The position numbers were made by a program, and so were the translations under genes. The notes beneath the pieces are model-generated. The model did not search any database. It was given only the letters and a program-made list of their open reading frames with translations, and was not told the origin of the DNA. 64,000 bases of DNA. Origin: Roseovarius nubinhibens ISM. Its GTDB lineage: Bacteria; Pseudomonadota; Alphaproteobacteria; Rhodobacterales; Rhodobacteraceae. Where the stretch lies: contig NZ_CH724156.1 of NCBI RefSeq assembly GCF_000152625.1, forward strand, positions 2,258,687 to 2,322,686, written 5' to 3'. The stretch's first letter is position 1, and each line of letters begins with the position of its first letter. This document shows, in pieces, positions 35,981 through 44,505 of this stretch.

Positions 35981-37038
35981 AGGTCAAATCCAGCTGGCGG
36001 TGCGGTGCCCGCGGGGTAAAGCACCATCACCTTGAACAGCGTCCCCATTTCCTCTGGGTGCGTCAAGCGGCGATGTGCGGCGATATGAGCGTCGAGAGCC
36101 GCGCCGGTAAGCCCGGAGGCCAGCGCCTGTGCCCGCGCGGTGATGCCGAGCCGTTCGAGAAAGACGCCCTGTGGCGTGGCGCGGCTATGCGCAGCAGGGG
36201 CGGCGGCGCGGGCAAGGCTTGCGAATTCCACATGGGCTGTGAGATCGGCGGTGCCGGGGGCCTCGAGCGGATCGGTCTTGGCGTGGGATTTGACCGCTTG
36301 GAACGTGTCGCCCGCGCTCTGCCAGTCGCCATAGTCGATGAGGAGCGCCACGCCGCCATGGGTCGCAATCCGCGTGCCGAGGGTTTCGGCCATGGCCTCT
36401 GAGGCGGGGCTGAGCGTGACCATATCGCCCTCGGTGGTGTCGGCGAGCCGATGGTCGAGCGCCCTGAGCGGCAGCGGCGCGGCGAGGCCGAAGCAAAGCG
36501 CACCACCCTCATCCAGCCCCACCAGCCGTTCGCGCCACTGATCGCCATTGCGCAGGAACTGGCGCAGCGGCAGGGCGTCGAAAAACTCGTTCGCGACAAG
36601 GAAAAGCGGCAGCTCGGGCAGGGTGTCGATATGGTCGTGATGGGTGACGCCGGGCACCGCCTTGGCCTGCAGCGCGCGCAGCGCTGGCGAGGCCTCGACC
36701 ATATGCGGGCGGGCGGCGGCGTGAAAGCCGGGGATCTTGCTTGTGGCGCGCAGGATATCGGCCATGAGCGTGCCGCGTCCGGGGCCAAGCTCAGCCAGGG
36801 CAAAGGGCGCTGGCGCGCCTTGATCGAGCCAGCTCTGGGCCAGGGCGAGGCCGATGAGTTCACCGAACATCTGGCTGATTTCCGGGGCGGTGATGAAGTC
36901 GCCGGAGACGCCGAGGGGATCGCGCGTGGGGTAATAGCCATGCTCGGGATGGAGCAGGCAGAGGGTCATGTAATCGGCGATGCTGATCGGGCCGGTGGCG
37001 GCAATCTGCCGTGATATCAGGGTCTTGAGCGGGGTCAT
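35977..37038 (-). CDS. MidA/NDUFAF7-family SAM-dependent methyltransferase
   Basis: The 353-residue protein starts [20 protein letters not shown]. It contains [25 protein letters not shown] and a SAM-binding [16 protein letters not shown], the hallmarks of the MidA family. The mitochondrial homologue NDUFAF7 dimethylates an arginine of complex I subunit NDUFS2, so a role in NADH dehydrogenase assembly is likely. The start overlaps the lgt stop (ATGA). A frame opening at 37134 lies inside lgt. Confidence 0.9.
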   Translation of the reverse strand: MTPLKTLISRQIAATGPISIADYMTLCLLHPEHGYYPTRDPLGVSGDFITAPEISQMFGELIGLALAQSWLDQGAPAPFALAELGPGRGTLMADILRATSKIPGFHAAARPHMVEASPALRALQAKAVPGVTHHDHIDTLPELPLFLVANEFFDALPLRQFLRNGDQWRERLVGLDEGGALCFGLAAPLPLRALDHRLADTTEGDMVTLSPASEAMAETLGTRIATHGGVALLIDYGDWQSAGDTFQAVKSHAKTDPLEAPGTADLTAHVEFASLARAAAPAAHSRATPQGVFLERLGITARAQALASGLTGAALDAHIAAHRRLTHPEEMGTLFKVMVLYPAGTAPPAGFDL

Positions 37039-37916
37039 GCGCGGCGGGCGCGGAGCACGAAGTAAAGACCCACCGCGATCATCGGCAGCGACAGGATTTG
37101 CCCCATGGTGAGACCGTAGCCGCCCATCTGCCACGCAAGACCGAGCGGGTTGCCGGGCGAGATGAACTGGGCGTCGGGCTGGCGCACGAATTCAACGAGG
37201 AACCGGCCGAGACCATAGCCCGCCACGAAGAGGCCGAGGATGAGCCCGGGGCGTTTGAACGCGCCGCGACGATAGGCGAGCCAGATCAGCACCGCGCCGA
37301 GGATCAGCCCTTCGAGAGCGGCTTCGTAGAGCTGTGACGGATGGCGGGCGCAGAGACCGGCGAGCGTGCCGCAGTTCTGAGCCTCCGCGCCGGGAAAGAT
37401 CACGCCCCAGGGCAGATCGGTCGGGCGGCCCCAGAGCTCGGCATTGATGAAATTGGCGATCCGGCCCAGCAAGAGCCCGATGGGCGTGACCATGGCGAGC
37501 ACATCTGCGGCCGAGAGCCAGGGGATGTTTTCCTTGCGGAAATAGAGCGTGGCGGCGATCAGAACGCCGAGGAAGCCGCCGTGAAACGCCATGCCGCCTT
37601 GCCAGATCTTGAGGATGTCACCGGGGTTCGACAGGTAGTAACCGGGTTGATAAAACAGCACAAATCCGAGCCGGCCACCGAGGATGATGCCAAGGATCAC
37701 CCAGGTGAGGAGGTCGTCCACCTGGGTCCGTGTCATGGGGGAGGTGTCGCCGGGCCAGAGCGTCGGGCGGCTCACTGTGGCGAGCACGAGGCGCCAGCCC
37801 AGAACGATGCCCACGATATAGGCCAGCGCGTACCAGCGCAGCGAGAAATCGAGGCCGAAGAGCGAGATCGTGAAGATCTCGGGCGAGATGTCGGGGAAGG
37901 GGATCGCGGCTATCAT
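37035..37916 (-). CDS. lgt: Prolipoprotein diacylglyceryl transferase
   Basis: The 293-residue inner-membrane enzyme transfers diacylglyceryl from phosphatidylglycerol to lipoprotein cysteines. It has about seven membrane segments, the Lgt signature [24 protein letters not shown] and the conserved segments [21 protein letters not shown] and RHPSQLYEA. It begins the lgt-midA-pgeF operon, divergent from ubiK. Confidence 0.96.
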   Translation of the reverse strand: MIAAIPFPDISPEIFTISLFGLDFSLRWYALAYIVGIVLGWRLVLATVSRPTLWPGDTSPMTRTQVDDLLTWVILGIILGGRLGFVLFYQPGYYLSNPGDILKIWQGGMAFHGGFLGVLIAATLYFRKENIPWLSAADVLAMVTPIGLLLGRIANFINAELWGRPTDLPWGVIFPGAEAQNCGTLAGLCARHPSQLYEAALEGLILGAVLIWLAYRRGAFKRPGLILGLFVAGYGLGRFLVEFVRQPDAQFISPGNPLGLAWQMGGYGLTMGQILSLPMIAVGLYFVLRARRA

Positions 37917-37989
37917 AGGGCCTGTTGGCCATGGGGCGGGGGCAGAGTCAAGAGATCACATATCTGTCATATGGGGGTGAACTCTGTGC

Positions 37990-38018
37990 TTGAGAACAGG
38001 GGGCATCCACCCCATATA
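37990..38018 (+). promoter_or_regulatory. Candidate ubiK promoter
   Basis: TTGAGA (37990-37995) and CATATA (38013-38018) are 17 bp apart, 27 bp before the ubiK ATG. TGGAGGA precedes the start codon. Confidence 0.45.
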
Positions 38019-38044
38019 GCCCCTGTATATTCTGGAGGATAGCG

Positions 38045-38293
38045 ATGCAGACCCGCAACAAGGTGCTCGACGATATTTCGCAGCTGATGACCAATGCTAT
38101 GGGCGTGGCGCAGGGCGCGAAGAACGAGGCGGAAACGGCAATGAAATCAATGCTCGACCGCTGGTTGGCGGATCGCGATTTCGTCACCCGCGAAGAGTTC
38201 GACGCGGTGCGTGCGATGGCCCAGAAGGCGCGTGAAGAGAATGAAAGCCTCAAGGCGCGGCTCGAAAAACTCGAAGGCCAATCCGGCAAATAA
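38045..38293 (+). CDS. UbiK-family accessory factor (BMFP domain)
   Basis: The 82-residue protein is a BMFP/UbiK-like trimeric coiled coil (DDISQLMTNAMGVAQGAKNE, then a C-terminal heptad ESLKARLEKLEG). UbiK supports the ubiquinone biosynthesis complex and binds lipids. Its last codons and stop lie inside the first copy of an 80-bp direct repeat (38281-38360). Confidence 0.88.
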   Translation: MQTRNKVLDDISQLMTNAMGVAQGAKNEAETAMKSMLDRWLADRDFVTREEFDAVRAMAQKAREENESLKARLEKLEGQSGK

Positions 38294-38457
38294 GCCGGGT
38301 CGGTGACACGTCGGTATGACGTCGGTAAAGCGACGGTGCCGGTTTCGGCGCTGATCAGGAGGTTTTGCCCTGCCTCGATCCGGCAAAATGCCGGGTCGGC
38401 AGCACGTCGGTCTTGCGTCGGTAAAACGACAGTGCCTCTTTCGGCCCTCTGATCGGG
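38281..38457 (+). repeat. Two about 80-bp direct repeats with an 11-bp GTCGG period
   Basis: Copy 1 (38281-38360) and copy 2 (38378-38457) both run ATCCGGCAAA, GCCGGGTCGG, GTCGGTAAA, ending TTTCGGC and CTGATC. Each contains GTCGG, GTCGG, GTCGG, GACGG or GACAG exactly 11 bp apart (38299, 38310, 38321, 38332; and 38395, 38406, 38417, 38428). A third copy of the 38-bp core is at 48378-48415. The rest of this 412-bp gap, to 38705, holds no gene that I can support. Confidence 0.8.
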
Positions 38458-38705
38458 CCCTGGCCGGTCCCCGCCGATCCACCTCCCCCATCATCCATGA
38501 TCTGCCACCCGCGCCGGGATGCAAGCGCGGGGCGATCTGTCGTGGCTCTGAGCGACCGCCCTGTCCCGTCACCGCCCGCTCCGCACCGCCGTAGCCGAAA
38601 TCCCTTGCCATGGGGCGGCCCGGCTGTTTCGATCCTCCCGTTGCTGCATCGCTGAGGAAAAGGAGTAAGATTTTTCCAGTTCGTTGCTTACGGTAGGAGT
38701 ATGCC

Positions 38706-39845
38706 ATGTCGATAACCCAACGCCCGCTTTGTGGGCTTCTGGCGTCCGCGCTGTTTCTCTGCGGAATGTCCGCGAGCCCTCTGTCCGCGCAGGACGCCGG
38801 GGGCGGGACCATCCCCAATCTCACCTTCACCAGTTGGACCGGGCCTTATATGCGCTCGCAGATGCTCGGCTTTGTGCGGCCCTATGAGGCGGCGACGGGG
38901 CAGCGCCTGCATGTGGCGCATTACAATGGCGGCATCGACGAGATCCGCGATCAGGTCGAATCCGCCAATGTCATCTGGGACGTGGTGGATCTGACCCAGG
39001 CGGATCTGCTGCGGGCCTGTGACGCGGGGCTGTTGGAAGACATTTCGGACATCGAGTTGCCGGATGGCAGCGATGGCACGCCGGCGGCGGAGGATTTCGT
39101 CGCAGGCGCGCTCAGCCCCTGCGGTGTCGGCGTCATTGAATGGGCCACGGCATTTGCCTATTCCGGTGCGGCCTTTGGCGACAGCCCGCCGAGCGGCATT
39201 GCCGATTTCTTTGATGTCGAGACCTATCCCGGCGCCCGCGCCATTCGCAATGATCCGACGGTGATCATGGAATGGGCGCTCATGGCCGATGGGGTGGCGC
39301 GCGACGAGGTCTATCCGCTGCTCGAGACCGAGGAGGGCGTGGCGCGGGCCTTTGACGTGATGGAGGCGATCCGCCCCGGGCTTCAGCTCTGGTCGGCAGG
39401 GCGCGAGCCGGTGCGGCTCTTGAACGGGGGCGAGGTTGTCCTGTCGTCGATCTGGGCCACCACGGGGGCGACGGCGGCCAAGGAAGAGGGCGCGGATTTC
39501 GCCATCGTCTTTGATGGGCGCATCCTCGAGATGGATCTCTTTGGCATCCCGAAAGGCAGCCGCAACAAGGCGGCGGCGCTCGCGTTTATCCGCTATGCGA
39601 GCAGTTCCACCTCTCTGGCGCAGATGGTGAGCCACCTGCCCAACGGGCCGACGCGCAAATCGTCGCTGGCGCTGCTCTCGGAGGAGGTTCTGGCGCAGAT
39701 CCCGAACAGCCCGAGCTATGCCGACAATCTCAGCCTTGTCTCTGATGCGACCTGGTGGGCCGAGCATCACGCCCGCCTCGACGAGGCGTTTCAGGCCTGG
39801 CTCAACAAAAATGACCGGCAGGGCCCTGCTGGCACAACACGTTAA
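38706..39845 (+). CDS. PotD-like extracellular solute-binding protein without an ABC partner
   Basis: The 379-residue protein has a signal peptide (about 1-28, ending SPLSAQ) and a family-1/PotD-type binding fold: TFTSWTGPYMRSQML, VIWDVVDLTQADLLRACDAGLLE, DLFGIPKGSRNKAAALAFIRYAS. PotD relatives bind polyamines, betaines or related cations. No permease or ATPase gene is next to it; it is followed 15 bp later by a BCCT carrier. A joint role in cation or betaine uptake, or as sensor, is inferred. It starts behind TAGGAG. Confidence 0.86.
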   Translation: MSITQRPLCGLLASALFLCGMSASPLSAQDAGGGTIPNLTFTSWTGPYMRSQMLGFVRPYEAATGQRLHVAHYNGGIDEIRDQVESANVIWDVVDLTQADLLRACDAGLLEDISDIELPDGSDGTPAAEDFVAGALSPCGVGVIEWATAFAYSGAAFGDSPPSGIADFFDVETYPGARAIRNDPTVIMEWALMADGVARDEVYPLLETEEGVARAFDVMEAIRPGLQLWSAGREPVRLLNGGEVVLSSIWATTGATAAKEEGADFAIVFDGRILEMDLFGIPKGSRNKAAALAFIRYASSSTSLAQMVSHLPNGPTRKSSLALLSEEVLAQIPNSPSYADNLSLVSDATWWAEHHARLDEAFQAWLNKNDRQGPAGTTR

Positions 39846-39860
39846 GGGGAGGGGGAGACC

Positions 39861-41462
39861 ATGCCGCTTACAAAACCCAAGCTGCCTGAGAATCTCATTG
39901 CGAAATCCGGGATTTTCAAGGGGATGAACACCTTTATGGCCGTGGGGTCGATGGTGATGATCCTCGCCTTTGTCCTCTACACGGTCCGCGATGTGGACGC
40001 GTCGTCCGAGGTGTTCTCGGCGGGCAAGAATTTCATCATCGGAAGCCTCGATTGGTTCTATGTTCTGGTGGTCAATGCCGCGCTGTTTTTCTCGGTCTGG
40101 CTGCTCTTTAGCCGCTTTGGCCATGTCAAGCTTGGCAAGGAAGAGGATGAGCCGGATTTCTCGACCTTTTCCTGGATTGCCATGCTGTTTTCGGCGGGGC
40201 TTGGCTCTGGGTTGATCTATTGGGGCGTGGCCGAGCCGATGTTCCATATTCAGGGCAATCCCTTTGCCGAAGGCGCGGGCATTGCCGCCGGGGGCACCGA
40301 TGCCGCGGTCAAGGCGGTGACGGTGACGATCTTTCACTGGGGGTTTCATGGCTGGGGGCTCTATGTGCTGGCGGGGATGTCGCTGGCCTATTTCGCCTAT
40401 CGCCATGATCTGCCGCTGACACCGCGGGCGGCGCTCTATCCGATCCTCAAGGAGCGGATCTATGGGCCCTGGGGGCATCTGGTGGACCTGATCGCGGTGT
40501 TTGGCACGATCTTTGGCATTGCCACCTCTCTCGGCCTCGGGATCACGCCGATTGCGGCGGGGCTGGAGCGGTTGGGCTGGCTCGAGAACAACCTCACCAA
40601 TCAGCTTATCCTCGTGGCGATCATCACGGTGATGGGCACCGCCTCGGCGGCGTCAGGCGTCGGCAAGGGCGTGCGTATCCTGTCGGAGATGAACGTGCTC
40701 TTTAGCCTTGGGCTGTTGCTGTTGTTCCTGATCCTTGGGCCGACGGCGTTCTTGCTCGGCGTGACGATTTCGGGGATCGGTGACTACCTGTGGAACGTGG
40801 TGCCCATGGGGTTCAAGATCATCGGCGATCCCGAGAACCAATGGCAAAGCTGGTGGACCATCTTCTACTGGGGCTGGTGGATCGCCTGGTGTCCCTTTGT
40901 CGGCATGTTCATCGCGCGGGTCTCGAAGGGCCGGACGATCAAGGAATTCTGTCTCGCCGTGCTCTTTGTGCCGGTGACGGTGGTCATGGTCTGGATGGGC
41001 GTCTTTGGTGGCGCGGCGGCGGGGGTCGAGCTCTTTAACGAGGGGGCGGTCGTCGATGCGGTCAATGCCGATTACGCGCGGGGCGTGTTCCAGACGGTGG
41101 CGGGCTTTGGCTATGACTGGCTCACCACGCCGATCAATTTCCTGATCACCCTGTTGCTGATCTCGTGGTTCGTCACCTCGTCGGACAGTGGCACGCTCGT
41201 CATGTGTACGATGCTGTCGATGGGCGATGAGAACCCGCCGGTGCGGTTCCGCATCTTCTGGGGTCTGTCGGCCGGTGTGGTGGCGGCGGTGCTGATGCTG
41301 GCCGGCGGTCTGTCGGCGCTGCAGACGGCGTCGATCGTGGCCGGGCTGCCGATCGCGGTGATCGTGCTCTTGATGATCTATGGCATGGTGAAAACCCTGC
41401 ATGAAGAGCATCCGCGCCCCGATTACGAGGACAAGTTCGAGCTCGAATTCCTCAACCGCTAG
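39861..41462 (+). CDS. BCCT-family (betaine/carnitine/choline) transporter
   Basis: The 533-residue carrier has 12 membrane segments and the BCCT signature WGWWIAWCPFVGMFIARVSKG (near residues 325-345), plus GSGLIYWGVAEPMFHIQ and SDSGTLVMCTMLS. BCCT carriers move quaternary ammonium compounds with Na+ or H+ or by exchange. The carnitine operon starts 5 kb downstream and fits a carnitine or betaine substrate. It lacks the long charged tails of osmosensing BetP, which suggests a catabolic rather than osmotic role. It is followed by a hairpin terminator. Confidence 0.93.
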   Translation: MPLTKPKLPENLIAKSGIFKGMNTFMAVGSMVMILAFVLYTVRDVDASSEVFSAGKNFIIGSLDWFYVLVVNAALFFSVWLLFSRFGHVKLGKEEDEPDFSTFSWIAMLFSAGLGSGLIYWGVAEPMFHIQGNPFAEGAGIAAGGTDAAVKAVTVTIFHWGFHGWGLYVLAGMSLAYFAYRHDLPLTPRAALYPILKERIYGPWGHLVDLIAVFGTIFGIATSLGLGITPIAAGLERLGWLENNLTNQLILVAIITVMGTASAASGVGKGVRILSEMNVLFSLGLLLLFLILGPTAFLLGVTISGIGDYLWNVVPMGFKIIGDPENQWQSWWTIFYWGWWIAWCPFVGMFIARVSKGRTIKEFCLAVLFVPVTVVMVWMGVFGGAAAGVELFNEGAVVDAVNADYARGVFQTVAGFGYDWLTTPINFLITLLLISWFVTSSDSGTLVMCTMLSMGDENPPVRFRIFWGLSAGVVAAVLMLAGGLSALQTASIVAGLPIAVIVLLMIYGMVKTLHEEHPRPDYEDKFELEFLNR

Positions 41463-41484
41463 GGCGGGGCATGGGACACGGCGG

Positions 41485-41504
41485 CGGGCGGCTTTGGCCG
41501 CCCG
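41485..41504 (+). terminator. BCCT terminator
   Basis: CGGGCGGC (41485-41492) and GCCGCCCG (41497-41504) form an 8-bp stem with a TTTG loop, followed by TTTCGCATTT, 22 bp after the stop codon. Confidence 0.75.
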
Positions 41505-41581
41505 TTTCGCATTTGGGGGATGAATTTTCGTCAGGGAGCAGGCATTCGGCCGCCAACCAAGGGTTGGTGGCTGTCTGTAAG

Positions 41582-41610
41582 CTATCCACAACTTATTGCG
41601 TTTATCCACA
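41582..41610 (+). promoter_or_regulatory. Two in-phase DnaA boxes
   Basis: CTATCCACA (41582-41590) and TTATCCACA (41602-41610, exact consensus) are 20 bp apart on the same strand and face. They lie in AT-richer spacer upstream of ybjN. Two boxes could mark DnaA control of ybjN or a titration site. Confidence 0.5.
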
Positions 41611-41657
41611 ACAAATTGCTTTACAGGCGCAGCTTGCTGGCCCACCATATCTGGTAA

Positions 41658-41727
41658 GGGCAGGTGGAATAGCCCCTGTCCCTAGAGCAGGCACCTAGCG
41701 CTTGGGAGGCTGCCATTCCCGAGCGCT
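41658..41727 (+). other. Tandem stem-loops in the ybjN leader
   Basis: The first hairpin pairs GGGCAGG (41658-41664) with CCTGTCC (41675-41681). The second pairs AGCGCTTGGGA (41697-41707) with TCCCGAGCGCT (41717-41727), an 11-bp stem with one G-U pair. The second ends 12 bp before the GAGG ribosome site of ybjN. Function is unknown; a regulatory leader or a small RNA is possible. Confidence 0.5.
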
Positions 41728-41750
41728 AAGTTAAAAAACGAGGTGGCGCC

Positions 41751-42251
41751 ATGGCATTATCCGAGCAGTTTTATTCAGAAGACATGCATCCCATTGATCT
41801 GGTGGAGCATGTTGCCGAACACCATGAATGGGAATTCGACCGGATCGGGGACGATCAGATCGCCATGGCCGTGGAAGGCCAGTGGCGGACCTATTCGATC
41901 ACGCTGGCCTGGTCGGGCTATGACGAGACGCTGCGGCTGGTCTGTACCTTCGAGATGGAGCCGCCGGCCGAGAAGCTTCCGGCGCTGTATCACACGCTCA
42001 ACGAGGTCAATGACCAATGCTGGGCCGGGGCCTTTACCTATTGGGAAGAGCAAAAGCTCATGGTCTATCGCTATGGGCTGCTGATGGCGGGCGGGCAGGA
42101 GGTCTGTGCCGAGCAGATCGACACGCTGATCCGCGCCGCGGTGCTCAGCGCCGAGCGGTTCTACCCGGCATTTCAGCTGGTGGCCTGGGGCAATCGCGAA
42201 CCGAAAGAGGCGATGCAGGTTGCCATTGCAGAGGCCTACGGCAGGGCGTAA
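41751..42251 (+). CDS. YbjN-domain protein
   Basis: The 166-residue protein has the YbjN fold (MHPIDLVEHVAEHHEWEFDR; LPALYHTLNEVNDQCWAGAF; TLIRAAVLSAERFYPAFQL). YbjN proteins resemble type III secretion chaperones and affect stress and motility in enterobacteria; the exact role here is unknown. Its leader carries two DnaA boxes and two hairpins. proC follows 33 bp later, so the two may share a transcript. Confidence 0.88.
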   Translation: MALSEQFYSEDMHPIDLVEHVAEHHEWEFDRIGDDQIAMAVEGQWRTYSITLAWSGYDETLRLVCTFEMEPPAEKLPALYHTLNEVNDQCWAGAFTYWEEQKLMVYRYGLLMAGGQEVCAEQIDTLIRAAVLSAERFYPAFQLVAWGNREPKEAMQVAIAEAYGRA

Positions 42252-42284
42252 CACTTCCCGCAACACGACATGCGGGAGGGTTTT

Positions 42285-43100
42285 ATGGTGATGCAATCGG
42301 TGGCCGAGGGCGGTCTGGTCCTATTGGGCTGTGGCAAGATGGGATCTGCGATGCTGGAGGGCTGGTTGGCCAATGGTCTGCCGCCCACGAGTGTCTGGGT
42401 GATTGATCCGCGCCCGTCGGATTGGCTCAAATCCACCGGTGTCACCATCAACGGCGCGTTGCCCAAGGCCCCGGCGATCGTTCTCATCGCGGTCAAGCCG
42501 CAGATGATGGGCGATGCGCTGCCCGAGATCGCGGCGATGGGCAATGGCGAGACGCTGTTTGTCTCGGTCGCGGCGGGCACGTCGATTGCGGCCTTTGAGG
42601 CCGCCATGGGGGCGCAGAGCCCGATCATCCGGGCGATGCCCAACACCCCCGCCGCGGTGGGCCGGGGCATCACCGCCATCATCGGCAACAGCCACGCCAG
42701 CGCCGCGCATCTCGACATGGCCGAAGAGCTGCTGCGTGCGGTGGGGCAGGTCGTCCGGCTCGAGAGCGAAAGCCAGATGGATGCGGTCACCGGGGTCAGC
42801 GGCTCTGGCCCGGCCTATGTGTTCCATATGATCGAATGTCTGGCGCAGGCGGGCGAGGCGCAGGGGCTTGCCCCCGAGCTTGCCATGCAGCTTGCCAAGG
42901 CGACGGTGGCCGGGGCCGGGGCGCTGGCCGAGGCGGCGGAGGAGACCCCGGCGCAGCTCCGCGTCAATGTCACCAGCCCCAATGGCACGACGCAGGCCGG
43001 GCTTGAGCAGCTGATGGATGAGACAACCGGCCTGCCGCCCCTGATGGCGCGGACCGTGGCCGCCGCGACAGACCGGTCAAAGGAGTTGGCGCGTGGCTGA
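42285..43100 (+). CDS. proC: Pyrroline-5-carboxylate reductase
   Basis: The 271-residue enzyme makes proline from pyrroline-5-carboxylate. It has an N-terminal Rossmann motif (LVLLGCGKMGSAMLEGWL) and the C-terminal signature LRVNVTSPNGTTQAGLEQL. The start at 42285 follows GGGAGGG; an in-frame ATG at 42270 sits in a small hairpin (42257-42276), and another ATG is at 42291. It overlaps the next gene by 8 bp. Confidence 0.94.
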   Translation: MVMQSVAEGGLVLLGCGKMGSAMLEGWLANGLPPTSVWVIDPRPSDWLKSTGVTINGALPKAPAIVLIAVKPQMMGDALPEIAAMGNGETLFVSVAAGTSIAAFEAAMGAQSPIIRAMPNTPAAVGRGITAIIGNSHASAAHLDMAEELLRAVGQVVRLESESQMDAVTGVSGSGPAYVFHMIECLAQAGEAQGLAPELAMQLAKATVAGAGALAEAAEETPAQLRVNVTSPNGTTQAGLEQLMDETTGLPPLMARTVAAATDRSKELARG

Positions 43101-43434
43101 TGAGATCACTTTTGACGAGTTCCTCAAGGTAGATATTCGGGTCGGCACGGTGCTGCGGGCCGAGCCCTTTCCCGAGGCGCGCAAACCGGCGATCAAGCTC
43201 TGGATCGATTTCGGGCCGGAGATCGGCGAGCGCAAGACATCGGCGCAGATCACCGCGCATTACACGCCAGAGACCCTGGTCGGTCGTCAGGTCATGGGGG
43301 TGGTGAATTTTCCGCCGCGCCAGATCGGACCGTTCATGTCCGAGGTTCTGGTGCTGGGCCTGTCGGATGCCGAGGGCGGCATCGTCCTTTTGGCCCCGGA
43401 TCAGACGGTTGCCAATGGGGAGCGGATGCATTGA
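43093..43434 (+). CDS. csaA: CsaA-like tRNA-binding domain protein
   Basis: The 113-residue protein is one tRNA-binding OB fold (FLKVDIRVGTVLRAEPFPEA; SEVLVLGLSDAEGGIVLLAP). CsaA proteins bind tRNA and have been linked to chaperone and secretion functions in Bacillus. The start is a GTG inside the end of proC and the stop overlaps the next start, so this is a co-translated string. Confidence 0.9.
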   Translation: MADEITFDEFLKVDIRVGTVLRAEPFPEARKPAIKLWIDFGPEIGERKTSAQITAHYTPETLVGRQVMGVVNFPPRQIGPFMSEVLVLGLSDAEGGIVLLAPDQTVANGERMH

Positions 43435-44384
43435 CCCGGGTTTTGATCACACGACGCCTGCCGGACACCGTGCTGCAGGAGGCGGAAAAGCATTTCGAGA
43501 TCGAGCTGCGTGACGAGGCGGCGCCTCTCAAGCTCGGTCAGATGCGCGGTGCGCTGGCGCTTTATGACGGGATCTTGCCGACGCTCGGCGATCTCTTCAG
43601 CGCCGAAGCCTTTGCCGAGGCGGAGAACCCGCGCTGCAAGATCCTCGCCAATTTTGGCGTGGGCTATAACCATATCGACGCCGAGGCGGCGCGCGCGGTG
43701 GGCATCGCGGTGACCAACACGCCCGGCGCTGTCACCGATGCCACGGCGGATGTCGCGATGACGCTCATGCTCATGTCGGCGCGGCGCGCGGGCGAGGGCG
43801 AGCGGCTGGTGCGGTCGGGGCGCTGGACCGGCTGGCAGCCGACGCAGATGCTCGGCCTCCATCTGAGCGGCAAGACGGTGGGCATTCTCGGCATGGGGCG
43901 GATCGGGCAGGCCATCGCGCGGCGCTGTCATTTCGGCTTTGGCATGGATGTGCTCTATGCCAACCGGTCTGTGAAAGAGCTTGATTTCCCGGCGGAAAAG
44001 CTCAGCCCTCTGGCGCTCGCGGCGCGGGCCGATGTGGTGGTGATCGCCATGCCGGGCGGCAGCGAGACCCATCATTTCGTCGGCACCGAATTCCTGCGGG
44101 CGATGCAGGGCCATGCCCATCTCGTCAATATCGCGCGGGGCAATATCGTCGATGAGGCGGCGCTCATCCGGGTGCTCGACGAGGGCGGCATCGCGGGCGC
44201 GGGGCTTGATGTCTATGAGCATGAGCCGGAGGTGCCCGAAGCGCTGCGCGCGATGGAGAATGTGGTGCTCTTGCCGCATCTCGGGACCGCCGCGCTCGAG
44301 GTGCGCGAGGCGATGGGCTATATGGCGGTGGAGAACCTGCGGGCCTTCTTTGCGGGCGAGGCACCGCCCAATCTGGTCAACTGA
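43431..44384 (+). CDS. D-isomer-specific 2-hydroxyacid dehydrogenase (glyoxylate reductase-like)
   Basis: The 317-residue enzyme probably reduces glyoxylate or hydroxypyruvate with NAD(P)H. It has the dinucleotide motif GLHLSGKTVGILGMGRIGQAIA, the arginine region (LVNIARGNIVDEAALI), the Glu block AGAGLDVYEHEPEVPE and the catalytic His in LLPHLGTAALEVR. The start is TTG at 43431, overlapping the csaA stop (TTGA). Confidence 0.9.
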   Translation: MTRVLITRRLPDTVLQEAEKHFEIELRDEAAPLKLGQMRGALALYDGILPTLGDLFSAEAFAEAENPRCKILANFGVGYNHIDAEAARAVGIAVTNTPGAVTDATADVAMTLMLMSARRAGEGERLVRSGRWTGWQPTQMLGLHLSGKTVGILGMGRIGQAIARRCHFGFGMDVLYANRSVKELDFPAEKLSPLALAARADVVVIAMPGGSETHHFVGTEFLRAMQGHAHLVNIARGNIVDEAALIRVLDEGGIAGAGLDVYEHEPEVPEALRAMENVVLLPHLGTAALEVREAMGYMAVENLRAFFAGEAPPNLVN

Positions 44385-44505
44385 TCCGGGTATTTTCAGG
44401 GGTTTAGCGGCGGTTTCGCTCAAGTTTGCGCGAGCGACCAAGCGTCAAGCTTGACCTCGGGGCAGGGCTCGGGTCTGTTGGATCGGCTATTTTGGGAGCC
44501 ACTAC

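Noticed and set aside
38147..38830. Minus-strand protein with repeated RRFTD/PTxxRPG segments
   Set aside because: The repeated residues are only the translation of the 11-bp-period DNA repeat; there is no ribosome site and the frame crosses ubiK antisense.
41582..41610. Chromosomal replication origin
   Set aside because: Two DnaA boxes without an AT-rich unwinding tract or neighbouring replication genes are not enough.
42257..42276. Terminator between ybjN and proC
   Set aside because: The 6-bp CCCGCA/TGCGGG hairpin overlaps the proC ribosome site and has only four T bases; it could equally modulate translation.
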